DNA of 64,000 bases from Vibrio nitrifigilis (GCF_015686695.1 NZ_JADPMR010000001.1:930001-994000), one strand, 5' to 3'; shown: positions 7,931 through 17,323, counted from the stretch's first letter. Notes: generated by a model from the letters alone, not told the origin. Translations and numbers: made by a program.

Positions 7931-8954
7931 AACCAAGTACCTCAACTTTTACTTTGTTGTCGCGAATGTATTGAATAGCAGCTTGGGTGTCAGCCGGCTG
8001 GCCAAGAATTTCTGCTACCATCATGCCGAATTTAACCCCGCCTGCGTAATCTAAATCTGAGTTTAGAATGCTGACATCAATATTAAATTCGCGAGATACT
8101 TGTGAGACGACTGGCGCGTCAACACTTGCGCCGGTGAACTCAAGTCGAACCAATGGGTGTGTTCCTTCAACTTGTTGTTCTTTCAAGCGGTTTTCATAAT
8201 CTTCTGGAATAGAAAGATCCAGTGTCGAGCGAATGAATTCGTGTGCAAGTTCTGTTTTCGGATATGCAAAGATATCGCCTACAGTGCCTTTTTCTACCAA
8301 TTCACCACCACCGATGATTGCCACTTCGTGACAGATGCTTTTAACCACATCCATTTCGTGTGTGATCAAGAGCATCGTAATATTAAGGCGGCGGTTAATT
8401 TCTTTTAATAGTTCTAAAATTGATTGAGTGGTTGCAGGGTCTAGCGCACTGGTTGCTTCATCACAAAGTAAAACTTTAGGATCTGAGGCCAGTGCACGTG
8501 CAATCGCCACACGCTGTTTTTGACCACCACTTAAATTCGCAGGGTAGGTATCTTTTTTATCCGCCAAACCGACAAGATCAAGCAACTGAGAGACTTTCTC
8601 TTGGATGTGGTTGTCATCTTTTCCTGCAAGCTCAAGAGGTAATGCAATATTAGCAAATACGGTACGAGAAGCGAGTAGGTTGAAGTGTTGGAATATCATG
8701 CCGATATTGCGACGAGCGTGTGAAAGCTCTTTTGATGATAGCTGAGTTAAATCTGTACCATCTACGACAACAGAACCAGAGGTTGGACGCTCTAGCATAT
8801 TCACACAACGGATCAGTGTACTTTTCCCTGCACCTGAAGAGCCGATTACACCAAAGATAGTGCCTTGTGGTATTTGAAGGTCAATATTCTTAAGAGCATG
8901 AATTTCCTTTTCACCCTGGTAGAATACCTTGTTGACATTAGTTATTTGAATCAT
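7920..8954 (-). CDS. metN: Methionine ABC transporter ATP-binding protein MetN
   Basis: This 344-residue ATPase powers methionine import. It shows Walker A GSSGAGKST (residues 38-46), the ABC signature LSGGQ (141-145) and Walker B ending in CDEATS (about 164-169). The C-terminal ~90 residues match the NIL domain that senses methionine and inhibits transport when methionine is abundant. It is the first gene of metNIQ. A MetJ operator lies about 140 bases upstream, so repression by MetJ with S-adenosylmethionine is expected. Confidence 0.96.
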   Translation of the reverse strand: MIQITNVNKVFYQGEKEIHALKNIDLQIPQGTIFGVIGSSGAGKSTLIRCVNMLERPTSGSVVVDGTDLTQLSSKELSHARRNIGMIFQHFNLLASRTVFANIALPLELAGKDDNHIQEKVSQLLDLVGLADKKDTYPANLSGGQKQRVAIARALASDPKVLLCDEATSALDPATTQSILELLKEINRRLNITMLLITHEMDVVKSICHEVAIIGGGELVEKGTVGDIFAYPKTELAHEFIRSTLDLSIPEDYENRLKEQQVEGTHPLVRLEFTGASVDAPVVSQVSREFNIDVSILNSDLDYAGGVKFGMMVAEILGQPADTQAAIQYIRDNKVKVEVLGYVS

Positions 8955-9499
8955 TCGAAAACCTGTGCAGGGAAATACTTAAGTTACCCCATTTTTTCTG
9001 TAGTCTTTTCGACCCACAGAGTAATGTATTTGTGACTTCTATTATGGATGATGATGCTATGGTTTCTGACCTTTCAAGTCAATAGATATTTTTACGTCTA
9101 GACGTCTAAATAGTGAAAATGTCAGAACTGAATGGAATGAGATATTGATGAAAGCAATAAGTTATCTTTATAACCCCAAATAACCTTGATATGCAGGATT
9201 CAAAGCTCAATCAACGGATATAGATCAAGCCCTATCACGGAAGGAATGAGCATTGTGTTTTCGTGTGATTGTCTACCTCAAGATTCCAATATCATCCTCG
9301 TGTAGGAATAGTTTTATCGTTTAAGAATGACTATGAATTATCTAACATTGGATTTTTTGATGCTATTCTGAAATCTGTATCTTGATGCTACTTGAGTATA
9401 GAATACCTCTATTCACATGCATTCATCTCTATTCGTTATCTCAGCGCTGGCGCTTGAGATTAATCGGTAGTTTAACACAGCTCGTAAGTGAGAGTAATT
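8955..9499. other. Intergenic region between divergent metN and gmhB
   Basis: This 545-base region between divergent genes holds the MetJ operator at 9092-9107. Close to the gmhB start there is an imperfect hairpin (TCTCAGCGC / GCGCTTGAGA, 9439-9458). I see no convincing small gene in it. Confidence 0.6.
9092..9107. promoter_or_regulatory. MetJ operator (tandem met boxes)
   Basis: The sequence TTACGTCT-AGACGTCT consists of two adjacent 8-bp met boxes. The second matches the consensus AGACGTCT perfectly and the first matches 6 of 8. A third, weaker box (AGATATTT) precedes them. MetJ binds tandem met boxes cooperatively, so this is a strong candidate for methionine-dependent repression of metNIQ. 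Confidence 0.85.
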
Positions 9500-10051
9500 T
9501 TGGCTAAACCTGCGGTATTTTTGGACCGTGATGGCGTGATTAACGTCGATCATGGTTACGTACATGATGAACACGATTTTGAGTTTATCGATGGAGTTTT
9601 TGAAGCTACAAAAGCTTTGCAAGATATGGGCTACCTTCTTGTGTTAGTGACTAATCAGGCAGGTATTGCACGTGGATTGTATAGTGAAGATCGCTTTCTT
9701 TCACTGACGCAGTGGATGGATTGGAACTTCGAAGATCATGGTGTCGAGTTTGATGGTATCTATTATTGTCCACATCATCTTGAACATGGGATTGGAGAGT
9801 ATAAGCAAGATTGTGATTGTCGGAAACCAAAACCAGGCATGTTTATTGATGCGCGTAATTTCCTAAAAATAGACATGGAAAACTCGGTTATGGTTGGTGA
9901 TAAAGCTGAAGATTTGATGGCAGCAGAAGCGGCAGGAGTCGGAACTAAAATTTTAGTTCGTACCGGAAAGCCTGTGACTGAGAAAGGTGAAGCGCTGGCA
10001 TCGATAGTATTGGATAGTATTGCGGATGTGCCTGCGTATTTGAAAAAATAG
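9500..10051 (+). CDS. gmhB: D-glycero-beta-D-manno-heptose 1,7-bisphosphate 7-phosphatase GmhB
   Basis: This HAD-superfamily phosphatase of 183 residues removes the C7 phosphate from heptose bisphosphate on the way to ADP-heptose for the lipopolysaccharide core. The nucleophile motif is FLDRDGVIN near the start. The Thr motif lies in VTNQAGIARG, and the metal-binding Cys-His cluster reads CPHH..CDCRKP, typical of GmhB. I chose the TTG at 9500, preceded by GTGAGAG, because family members begin MAKPA(V/I)F. A GTG at 9488 would add four residues. It is divergent from metN and followed by its own terminator. Confidence 0.92.
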   Translation: MAKPAVFLDRDGVINVDHGYVHDEHDFEFIDGVFEATKALQDMGYLLVLVTNQAGIARGLYSEDRFLSLTQWMDWNFEDHGVEFDGIYYCPHHLEHGIGEYKQDCDCRKPKPGMFIDARNFLKIDMENSVMVGDKAEDLMAAEAAGVGTKILVRTGKPVTEKGEALASIVLDSIADVPAYLKK

Positions 10052-10073
10052 CCATGACGTACGTCATCATTAT

Positions 10074-10100
10074 AAAAAGGTTGCGAATGCAGCCTTTTTT
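10074..10100 (+). terminator. Rho-independent terminator of gmhB
   Basis: The stem GGTTGC / GCAGCC (one G-T pair) with loop GAAT is flanked by A5 and followed by T6, 23 bases after the gmhB stop. Confidence 0.75.
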
Positions 10101-10156
10101 GTTGGCTATGTATGGGCAAATAAATCACTGTTATAAGTTAAGTGCGAAAATGCAAA

Positions 10157-10179
10157 AAGCCAGCTCAATGAGCTGGCTT
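10157..10179 (-). terminator. Terminator of the tRNA-Tyr array
   Basis: On the minus strand the stem GCCAGCTC / GAGCTGGC with a 3-base loop is followed by a run of T, starting a few bases beyond the CCA end of the last tRNA-Tyr. It closes the tRNA transcript. Confidence 0.85.
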
Positions 10180-10186
10180 TCTAATA

Positions 10187-10271
<85 letters not shown>

Positions 10272-10341
10272 AGGGGATTTTTATACTTAATTGAGGTTTT
10301 CCCAACACATTCAATCAAGTGTTTCTCATAAGAGAAGAATA

Positions 10342-10426
<85 letters not shown>

Positions 10427-10495
10427 AGGGCTTTTTATACTTAATTGAGGTTTTCCCAACACGTTCAATCAAGTGTTTCTCATAAGAGAAGAATA

Positions 10496-10580
<85 letters not shown>

Positions 10581-10649
10581 AGGGCTTTTTATACTTAATT
10601 GAGGTTTTCCCAACACGTTCAATCAAGTGTTTCTCATAAGAGAAGAATA

Positions 10650-10734
<85 letters not shown>

Positions 10735-10791
10735 AGGGTATTTTTATACTTAAGTGATGTTTTCCCAACTCATCCCTCAAGTGCGGAGCGC

Positions 10792-10819
10792 ATCATAGCA
10801 AACTCTTTGAAGCTGTAAA
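10792..10819 (-). promoter_or_regulatory. Promoter of the tRNA-Tyr array
   Basis: On the minus strand a -35 TTTACA and -10 TATGAT are 16 bases apart and followed by the GC-rich discriminator GCGCTCC. That discriminator is the hallmark of stringently controlled stable-RNA promoters. Confidence 0.8.
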
Positions 10820-11006
10820 CCCTTTTTTTATGATTTTGAATTGAATGCTGGCTTTTTGGGCAAAGATGCCAGTTATTCGCCATTTTTATGGTTTTTTATC
10901 TCCAAGAGTTTGTTTTGTCGAAGATTGAAGTCAACTGGCTCTAATGAGGTTATTGGGTTATACGCAAGTAACCTCAAGATGCTGTTTCAGCGAGATGTAT
11001 TTGCTC

Positions 11007-11606
11007 TTAGCGGTAATTAACGGTGTAGCGGGTGGGTTTATGGTTCATTGCGAGAACGCTATTGACAACAATTGCGCCAAATACAGAGAGTACAAGTAAC
11101 CAGACAGGAACATAGAAGTATGAAATGAGTAATATTGAACAGTCAATAAACACCTGTGTTTTACCCACTGAAATGCCCCATTTGTCCTGAATCGCCAAAC
11201 ACATCACATTAAATCCACCTAGACTTGAACGATGGCGAAATAAAATCAACATGCCAATCCCCATTAGTAACCCACCAGCAAATGCACAATAAACATCATT
11301 GATTTGATCAAGATGAATAATATGGTGAAGTTGGTCTGTAAAAATTGACACTAATGCGCCGGATACCACGCTATTGATGGCGAATGCTTTACCAAAACGT
11401 TTCCACGCTAAAAAGTAAAAAGGCACATTTGTGACAAAATACAATGTGCCGAAACTGATAGGGATAAGTTTTGCCAACAGCAAAGATAAGCCAGCGGTGC
11501 CGCCTGTGAGTAAATGGGCGGCTTGAAGAAAGAAAACGCCTTGCGCTGTGATTATCGAGCCTGTAAGCATTGCTATAGCGTCTTCTTTAAGTGTGTGTTT
11601 TTCCAT
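11007..11606 (-). CDS. YitT family membrane protein
   Basis: The product has 199 residues from the ATG at 11606 (MEKHTLKED). In-frame starts further upstream extend into AT-rich DNA without a good ribosome binding site and carry no conserved sequence. Five to six hydrophobic helices follow, with the family motifs LTGGTAGLSLL near residue 32 and FRHRSSLGGFNV in the middle. YitT/YczE-like proteins are integral membrane proteins of unknown transport function. A perfect 16-bp palindrome sits 26 bases upstream of the start. Confidence 0.85.
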   Translation of the reverse strand: MEKHTLKEDAIAMLTGSIITAQGVFFLQAAHLLTGGTAGLSLLLAKLIPISFGTLYFVTNVPFYFLAWKRFGKAFAINSVVSGALVSIFTDQLHHIIHLDQINDVYCAFAGGLLMGIGMLILFRHRSSLGGFNVMCLAIQDKWGISVGKTQVFIDCSILLISYFYVPVWLLVLSVFGAIVVNSVLAMNHKPTRYTVNYR

Positions 11607-11632
11607 AAATGTGTTGTAGTCCTGCAGTGGCT

Positions 11633-11648
11633 CTGTGTGATCACACAG
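11633..11648. promoter_or_regulatory. Perfect 16-bp palindrome upstream of the yitT-like gene
   Basis: The sequence CTGTGTGATCACACAG is fully self-complementary. Its position just before the start codon suggests an operator. It resembles a CRP site with the central six bases removed, so it is unlikely to bind CRP; the cognate regulator is unknown. Confidence 0.45.
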
Positions 11649-11976
11649 TAAAAATCTGAGATTTGATGAGATAAGAGGCGATACTAATAAAAAGATACTT
11701 TTTCCGGTAGATAGTGAGGGGAAATTAAGGTACATCTATGTAACGGCCAATTTACAGGGCGTAAAGTGGTAAGTTGACAGTCAGAAGAGACACAAAGAAG
11801 AAGGTGCACGGTATTGAGTGAGCCCTTGCTGATTAATGTTGATAGTAAGCCTTTCTGCCTATTTACAAGGTTTATGAAACGATTTGTCACTCATTATGAA
11901 AAAACTGCATAATAAATTGTGTAAATTGTGCTTTATGATGAAGATCAATTTATGTAAAATGCGCGCCATTACGGTG

Positions 11977-11992
11977 ACGAAAACGTTTGCGT
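11977..11992. promoter_or_regulatory. PurR operator of glyA
   Basis: The 16 bases ACGAAAACGTTTGCGT are the reverse complement of ACGCAAACGTTTTCGT, the consensus PurR box. E. coli glyA is repressed by PurR with hypoxanthine or guanine. The site is about 60 bases upstream of the start codon, where it could overlap the transcription start. Confidence 0.88.
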
Positions 11993-12050
11993 TTAGTCGT
12001 TGTGCGGTTTTTTCCCTAAAATTTCAGTTAATCTGAGTCAGGAGATACAG

Positions 12051-13301
12051 ATGCTTAAGCGTGATATGAACATCGCTGATTACGATCCGGAGCTATACGC
12101 TGCCATCCAGGAAGAAACTCTTCGTCAGGAAGAACACATTGAACTTATTGCTTCTGAAAACTACACAAGTCCACGTGTAATGGAAGCACAAGGCTCTCAG
12201 CTAACTAACAAGTACGCAGAGGGTTACCCTGGCAAGCGTTACTACGGCGGTTGTGAGTATGTTGATAAAGCAGAAGCATTGGCTATTGACCGTGCTTGTA
12301 AACTGTTCGGTTGTGAATACGCAAACGTACAGCCACACTCAGGTTCTCAAGCAAACAGCGCAGTGTATATGGCGTTGTTGAACCCTGGCGACACCGTTCT
12401 AGGCATGAGCCTAGCACACGGTGGTCACTTAACTCACGGTTCACCAGTTAACTTTTCTGGCAAACACTACAATGTGATTCCTTACGGCATCGATTCTGAT
12501 GGTCAAATCGACTACGATGAAATGGAAGCGCTAGCACTACAACACAAACCTAAGATGATTATTGGTGGTTTCTCTGCTTATTCTCAAGTTGTAGATTGGA
12601 AACGCATGCGTGAAATCGCAGACAAAGTAGATGCTTACCTGTTTGTTGATATGGCACACGTTGCCGGCCTAATTGCTGCTGGTGTATACCCAAGCCCAAT
12701 TCCATTTGCTGACGTTGTAACAACGACAACTCACAAAACATTGGCAGGTCCTCGTGGTGGTCTTATCCTTTCTAACGCAGGTGAAGATCTGTACAAGAAA
12801 CTAAATTCTGCAGTGTTCCCTGGTGGTCAAGGTGGTCCTTTGATGCACGTTATCGCTGCAAAAGCGGTTGCTTTCAAAGAAGCAATGGAGCCAGAATTTA
12901 AAGCCTATCAAGAACGTGTTGTAGAAAACGCTAAAGCGATGGTTGCTCAATTCCAAGAGCGTGGCTACAAAATCGTATCTAACAGTACTGAAAACCACCT
13001 GTTCCTTGTTGATCTGATCGATAAAGACATCACTGGTAAAGAGGCTGATGCGGCTCTTGGCGCTGCTAACATTACAGTTAACAAAAACTCTGTACCAAAC
13101 GATCCACGTAGCCCATTCGTAACGTCTGGTATTCGCGTTGGTACTCCATCAATTACTCGTCGCGGCTTCAATGCTGAAGATGCAAAAGAGTTAGCAAACT
13201 GGATGTGTGATGTACTTGATAGCATCAATGATCAATCTGTTATTGATGCAACAAAACAGAAAGTTTTAGAAATCTGTAAACGTCTTCCTGTTTACGCTTA
13301 A
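12051..13301 (+). CDS. glyA: Serine hydroxymethyltransferase GlyA
   Basis: This 416-residue PLP enzyme converts serine and tetrahydrofolate to glycine and 5,10-methylene-tetrahydrofolate, the main cellular source of one-carbon units. The PLP Schiff-base lysine is Lys229 in TTTHKTLAGPRGG. The N-terminus MLKRDMNIADYD and the LIASENYTS motif are typical of proteobacterial GlyA. I chose the ATG at 12051, which has AGGAGA 6 bases upstream. The in-frame extension back to about 12000 runs into the regulatory region. A PurR box lies upstream and a strong terminator follows. Confidence 0.97.
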   Translation: MLKRDMNIADYDPELYAAIQEETLRQEEHIELIASENYTSPRVMEAQGSQLTNKYAEGYPGKRYYGGCEYVDKAEALAIDRACKLFGCEYANVQPHSGSQANSAVYMALLNPGDTVLGMSLAHGGHLTHGSPVNFSGKHYNVIPYGIDSDGQIDYDEMEALALQHKPKMIIGGFSAYSQVVDWKRMREIADKVDAYLFVDMAHVAGLIAAGVYPSPIPFADVVTTTTHKTLAGPRGGLILSNAGEDLYKKLNSAVFPGGQGGPLMHVIAAKAVAFKEAMEPEFKAYQERVVENAKAMVAQFQERGYKIVSNSTENHLFLVDLIDKDITGKEADAALGAANITVNKNSVPNDPRSPFVTSGIRVGTPSITRRGFNAEDAKELANWMCDVLDSINDQSVIDATKQKVLEICKRLPVYA

Positions 13302-13324
13302 TTTCTATACTTAAGTTATAAAAC

Positions 13325-13356
13325 AAAGGGCCCGCATTAATATGCGGGCCCTTTTT
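13325..13356 (+). terminator. Terminator of glyA
   Basis: A GC-rich stem, GGGCCCGCAT / ATGCGGGCCC, is followed by T5, 24 bases after the glyA stop. Confidence 0.9.
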
Positions 13357-13394
13357 GTCTGTTTGTAAGCGATTAACTGTAGTGTTGCTCTATG

Positions 13395-13721
13395 TTATTT
13401 TGCAACACTAAGCAATGCACCTGATTTACATTGGAACATATAGTAGTTACTGCTTTCAGAAAATTTTCCAAGCCCTTCGCCAGAACAATAATCCGCGTTG
13501 ATATCACGCATGGTATCAAGAGTTTGTTCGCTTTGAAGTGAGAACTTAGATCCATCAGCACACACGATACGAACTCGGCCGTCATCACTAACTGAATAGA
13601 TTTTGACGTCAGTATTACAGAGCTCGAACGACGCTTCTTGGAAGTTATCTCGTTGCTCGTTCGATGCACATCCCGCCAACACTCCTGTAATAATTAGAGC
13701 CAAGAGTCCAAATTTATTCAT
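13395..13721 (-). CDS. Small putative lipoprotein
   Basis: The product has 108 residues from the ATG at 13721, which has AGGA 8 bases upstream. Longer in-frame starts precede the signal peptide and are not credible. The N-terminus (MNKFGLLALIITGVLAGC) is a lipoprotein signal with lipobox LAGC, Cys18 being the lipidated residue. The mature part is about 90 residues and contains four further Cys that could form disulfides. I do not recognise a named family. Homologous small lipoproteins near glyA are plausible in vibrios, but I cannot confirm this. Convergent with glyA. Confidence 0.75.
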   Translation of the reverse strand: MNKFGLLALIITGVLAGCASNEQRDNFQEASFELCNTDVKIYSVSDDGRVRIVCADGSKFSLQSEQTLDTMRDINADYCSGEGLGKFSESSNYYMFQCKSGALLSVAK

Positions 13722-13888
13722 GATGAAATCCTTTACGTTGTTACGTGTACCGAACCGATGATAAGAAATCATCGTTGCTCCTATGATTTTTACCCGGTCG
13801 CGGTTAATTAATATCTACATTTTAGTATAAGCCAACGCCAGCGTATAAAACTTGTTCGAGAGCTGCAAGTAGTGAATGCCGATAAATG

Positions 13889-13920
13889 AAAAAAGCCGAT
13901 ATGGATTCCATATCGGCTTT
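13889..13920 (-). terminator. Terminator of lipBA
   Basis: On the minus strand the stem AAGCCGATATGG / CCATATCGGCTT is followed by T6, beginning 19 bases past the lipA stop. Confidence 0.85.
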
Positions 13921-13938
13921 AGTACTCAGGAGTATGAA

Positions 13939-14904
13939 TTATTTAACTTCCATACCTTGAGCTTGGAGATCTGCATGGTAAGAAGAACGTACGAACGGGC
14001 CGCAAGCTGCATGAGTGAAGCCTAACTCTAATGCAACTTTTTTGAGTTCTTCGAATTCTTCTGGTGGCACATAGCGAGCCACTGGTAGATGGTGGCGACT
14101 TGGTGCTAGATATTGACCGAGAGTCAGCATTGTCACGCCATGAGAGCGTAGATCTTTGAGTACTTCAATGATTTCTTCTTTGGTTTCGCCCAGCCCCATC
14201 ATCAAACCTGATTTAGTTGGAATGTCTGGATGCTGTTCTTTGAATTTACGTAGAAGTTCTAGTGACCATTTATAGTTTGCACCTGGACGAGCCTTACGAT
14301 ATAGACGTGGGGCAGTTTCTAAGTTGTGGTTGAATACATCTGGCGGATTGTCTTTCATTAACTCAAGCGCAGTATCCATACGACCACGAAAATCAGGTAC
14401 GAGTGTCTCAATACGAATTTCTGGGTTAAGAGCGCGAATTTCACGGTTACAGTCTGCAAAGTGTTGTGCGCCACCATCACGAAGGTCATCGCGGTCAACA
14501 GAGGTGATCACCACATACTTCAACTTCATATCTTTGATGGTTTGTGCCAATTTTTGTGGTTCATTAGCTTCTGGTGCAACAGGGCGACCATGGGCAACGT
14601 CACAGAACGGACAACGACGGGTACAGATAGCACCTAAAATCATGAAGGTAGCAGTACCATGATTAAAACATTCGGCGAGGTTAGGGCAAGAGGCTTCTTC
14701 ACAAACAGAGTGAAGGTTGTTCTTGCGCATCGCTGATTTTATGTCTTTGATACGTTGACTATCAGAAGGCAGCTTGATTTTCATCCACTCAGGTTTACGT
14801 AGAACCTCAGTTTGTTCTTCAGGCATGTTCTTAACTGGAATCAGTGCCATTTTGTCGGCATCGCGGTATTTAACACCACGTTCCATCTGAATTGGTTTAC
14901 TCAT
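13939..14904 (-). CDS. lipA: Lipoyl synthase LipA
   Basis: This 321-residue radical-SAM enzyme inserts two sulfurs into octanoyl groups on the E2 and H proteins to make lipoyl cofactors. Both iron-sulfur clusters are recognisable: the auxiliary cluster motif CEEASCPNLAEC near residue 70, and the radical-SAM CTRRCPFC (CX3CX2C) near residue 96. The C-terminal region carries the conserved GPFVRSSYHA with the serine that ligates the auxiliary cluster. The gene overlaps lipB by 8 bases and forms an operon with it. Confidence 0.97.
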   Translation of the reverse strand: MSKPIQMERGVKYRDADKMALIPVKNMPEEQTEVLRKPEWMKIKLPSDSQRIKDIKSAMRKNNLHSVCEEASCPNLAECFNHGTATFMILGAICTRRCPFCDVAHGRPVAPEANEPQKLAQTIKDMKLKYVVITSVDRDDLRDGGAQHFADCNREIRALNPEIRIETLVPDFRGRMDTALELMKDNPPDVFNHNLETAPRLYRKARPGANYKWSLELLRKFKEQHPDIPTKSGLMMGLGETKEEIIEVLKDLRSHGVTMLTLGQYLAPSRHHLPVARYVPPEEFEELKKVALELGFTHAACGPFVRSSYHADLQAQGMEVK

Positions 14905-15550
14905 GATTATAGGCTTCTGTGCTGATTTCGACTTTCTCGTAGCCTAGCAGGCTAACAAGTTCTTTGACTAGTATATGCTCGACATGTTCAATGTCGGTTG
15001 GTCCCTTTAAATCGCTCACTTGAACCATTTCCATTCCCGCATAGCCACATGGGTTAATACGTAGAAACGGCGATAAATCCATATTGACGTTGAGTGCCAA
15101 CCCATGGAAAGAACAGCCTTTACGAATACGTAGGCCGAGTGAACAAATTTTTCTCCCGTCGACGTAAACGCCAGGAGCATCAGGTTTCGCTGCTGAGTCA
15201 ATCTGATAGTGTTTAAGCGTGTTGATCACGAGTGTTTCTATATCGGTGACTAATTCGCGAACCCCAAGTTTTTTACGACGTAGGTTAATTAAAAAGTAGA
15301 CGACGAGTTGACCGGGGCCATGGTAGGTGACTTGTCCGCCGCGATCACTCTGAACAACGGGAATATCCCCCGTATTCAATAAGTGTTCAGGTTTTCCCGC
15401 TTGGCCTTGGGTGAATACAGGGTTGTGCTCCACTAGCCAGATTTCATCCCGGGTTTCTGAATCGCGTTGATCAGTAAAGTCATGCATTGCTTGCCAGACC
15501 GGTTGGTAATCCCGGCGGCCTAAATGCCTGACGACCAGTTCACTGTCCAT
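14897..15550 (-). CDS. lipB: Octanoyl-[ACP]:protein octanoyltransferase LipB
   Basis: The product has 217 residues from the ATG at 15550. A second ATG four codons upstream (15562) is possible but lies farther from any ribosome binding site. LipB moves octanoyl groups from acyl carrier protein to lipoyl domains, the step before LipA. Visible motifs are WLVEHNPVFTQGQAGKPEHL, RGGQVTYHGPGQLVVY and the catalytic Cys in NPCGYAGMEM, with the conserved Lys in GRKICSLGLRI. Confidence 0.95.
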   Translation of the reverse strand: MDSELVVRHLGRRDYQPVWQAMHDFTDQRDSETRDEIWLVEHNPVFTQGQAGKPEHLLNTGDIPVVQSDRGGQVTYHGPGQLVVYFLINLRRKKLGVRELVTDIETLVINTLKHYQIDSAAKPDAPGVYVDGRKICSLGLRIRKGCSFHGLALNVNMDLSPFLRINPCGYAGMEMVQVSDLKGPTDIEHVEHILVKELVSLLGYEKVEISTEAYNHE

Positions 15551-15678
15551 TATTACGTCCATCGGTCTTATATAAAGTTTTTGGATTATAAACTTCTTAG
15601 ATGCTTTGAACTACTTTTTATAGCGTTTTTTTTAACACTTGTGAAACGTGTTGTTTTTAACTGTCTGATAAAAAAGGG

Positions 15679-15706
15679 AAAAGCAGCTTTCGCTGCTTTA
15701 AAAAAA
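15679..15706 (-). terminator. Terminator downstream of ybeD
   Basis: The stem AAAGCAGC / GCTGCTTT with a 4-base GAAA loop has T runs on both strands, so it may act bidirectionally. It lies between ybeD and the lipB promoter region. Confidence 0.75.
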
Positions 15707-15746
15707 AGTTTACTCATTTCAAATAAAATTGAAAATGATTGGGCGT

Positions 15747-16025
15747 TTATAGTACTAAGCGTACGATTTCGATATCGCCTAACTCTTTATAAAGGGTTTC
15801 TACTTGCTCGATAGATGTTGCTGTAATCGTTACCGAAACTGAATGGTAGTTACCTTTGCCGCTTGGCTTTACTCGAGGGCTGTAGTCACCTGGAGCATGG
15901 CGTTGAATGACTTCTAATACCAGTTCAGGTAGTTCTGGTTTCGCATGGCCCATGACTTTGTATGTAAATGAGCAAGGGAACTCGAGAAGGTCTTTCAATT
16001 TTGCATCAGAGTTGAGTGTCAACAT
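15747..16025 (-). CDS. ybeD: DUF493 family protein YbeD
   Basis: The product has 92 residues from the ATG at 16025, which has GGAG 8 bases upstream; an in-frame extension to 16079 is not conserved. The sequence LLEFPCSFTYKVMGHA..HAPGDYSP.VKPSGKGNYHSVSVTI matches YbeD of E. coli closely. YbeD is a small ACT-like ferredoxin-fold protein, possibly regulatory for lipoate metabolism because of its fixed position between dacA and lipB. The function is not established. Confidence 0.92.
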   Translation of the reverse strand: MLTLNSDAKLKDLLEFPCSFTYKVMGHAKPELPELVLEVIQRHAPGDYSPRVKPSGKGNYHSVSVTITATSIEQVETLYKELGDIEIVRLVL

Positions 16026-16101
16026 AAGGAAACTCCAAGGTTTACTAATAATAGAAGCGGTGCAGAATAGTACAGCCAATTGATGTGGATCTCAAGTCAA
16101 C

Positions 16102-16128
16102 AAAAAAGCCGCGTTAGCGGCTTTTTTA
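16102..16128 (-). terminator. Terminator of dacA
   Basis: The short stem AAGCCGC / GCGGCTT has A and T runs on both sides, so it can terminate on the minus strand after dacA. Confidence 0.75.
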
Positions 16129-16144
16129 AAGACGATGAGAGCCT

Positions 16145-17323
16145 TTAGAATAAGCCTTTGAACAATAGAACAATGTAGTCCCAAAGACGGCTGAAAATGC
16201 CACCTTGGTTAACATCTTCTAAAGCCATTAAAGGATATTGAGCAACATCTTTACCATCAACTTGGTAGAAGAGTTTACCTACTACGTCACCTTTTTTGAT
16301 TGGCGCTTTTAGCTGTTTATCCAGCACAAAGTTTGCCGTCAGATCTTTAGCTTGTCCGCGAGGTAAAGTGACATAAGTATCTTCATTGACACCTAGAGCA
16401 ACTTTGTCTTTATCGCCCATCCAGATGCGTTCTTTAACAAATGTTTGGCCTTTCTTATGTGGCTCAACAGTCTCAAAGAAACGGAAGCCGTATCCTAGTA
16501 GTTTTTTACTTTCTGCTTTACGTGCATTAGAGCTCTTTGTACCCATTACAACAGAAATAAGGCGCATTTTACCTTCGTACGCTGATGTCACCAGGTTGTA
16601 GCCTGCATGGCTAGTGTGGCCTGTTTTGATGCCATCGACGTTCATACTTTTATCCCACAGTAGGCCGTTACGGTTGTACTGTGTGATACCGTTGTAGGTA
16701 AATTTCTTATCTGAGTAGATTTTATACTCTTCAGGAACGTCACGAATTAACGCTTGCGCAAGTACTGCTAAATCGTGTGGTGTAGTGTACAAGTTAGGGT
16801 TATCAAGCCCGTGTACGTTAGCATAATGAGTGTCTTTCATGCCTAGCGTATTCGCCCAAGCATTCATAAGATCGACAAATGCATCGGTAGAGCCAGCGAT
16901 GTGTTCTGCCATAGCCACACAAGCATCGTTACCTGAATCAATAATAATGCCTTTGTTTAGTTCTCCCACTTTTACAGTGGTACCAACTTCGATAAACATT
17001 TTTGAAGATTCTGGGAAGTTTTTCGCCCAAGCATTGCGACTGATGACAACGTCGTCATCACGGCTAATGTTACCGCGCTTAATCTCTTGACCGATAACGT
17101 AGCTCGTCATCATTTTTGTCAAACTAGCTGGCGGTAGTTTCTCGTTCATGTTTTTTTGAGCAAGAATTTTACCGGAATGGTAATCCATCAAAATGTAGCC
17201 ATTTGCTGCAATTTGAGGTGCATCTGGTACAACAACTGGAGAGGCAGCCACTGCTGAACCCGAGAAACTTGCTGATAGCGCAACAGAAGACGCTAAAACA
17301 GTATTTAAAATCGCTTTTTTCAT
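16145..17323 (-). CDS. dacA: D-alanyl-D-alanine carboxypeptidase DacA (PBP5 family)
   Basis: This 392-residue low-molecular-weight penicillin-binding protein trims the terminal D-Ala from peptidoglycan pentapeptides. A Sec signal peptide covers about residues 1-27. The active-site motifs are complete: SLTK at 67-70 (Ser67 nucleophile), SGN at 130-132 and KTG at 233-235. The C-terminal domain ends in an amphipathic helix (FSRLWDYIVLLFKGLF) that anchors the protein to the outer face of the inner membrane. It is part of the envelope gene block with rlpA, rodA and mrdA upstream. Confidence 0.97.
   Translation of the reverse strand: MKKAILNTVLASSVALSASFSGSAVAASPVVVPDAPQIAANGYILMDYHSGKILAQKNMNEKLPPASLTKMMTSYVIGQEIKRGNISRDDDVVISRNAWAKNFPESSKMFIEVGTTVKVGELNKGIIIDSGNDACVAMAEHIAGSTDAFVDLMNAWANTLGMKDTHYANVHGLDNPNLYTTPHDLAVLAQALIRDVPEEYKIYSDKKFTYNGITQYNRNGLLWDKSMNVDGIKTGHTSHAGYNLVTSAYEGKMRLISVVMGTKSSNARKAESKKLLGYGFRFFETVEPHKKGQTFVKERIWMGDKDKVALGVNEDTYVTLPRGQAKDLTANFVLDKQLKAPIKKGDVVGKLFYQVDGKDVAQYPLMALEDVNQGGIFSRLWDYIVLLFKGLF

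Larger units (their letters stand above)
11607..12050. other. Intergenic region between divergent yitT-like gene and glyA
   Basis: This 444-base region holds a 16-bp palindrome next to the yitT-like gene (11633-11648) and a PurR box near glyA (11977-11992). The remainder is AT-rich and I see no gene in it. Confidence 0.6.
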
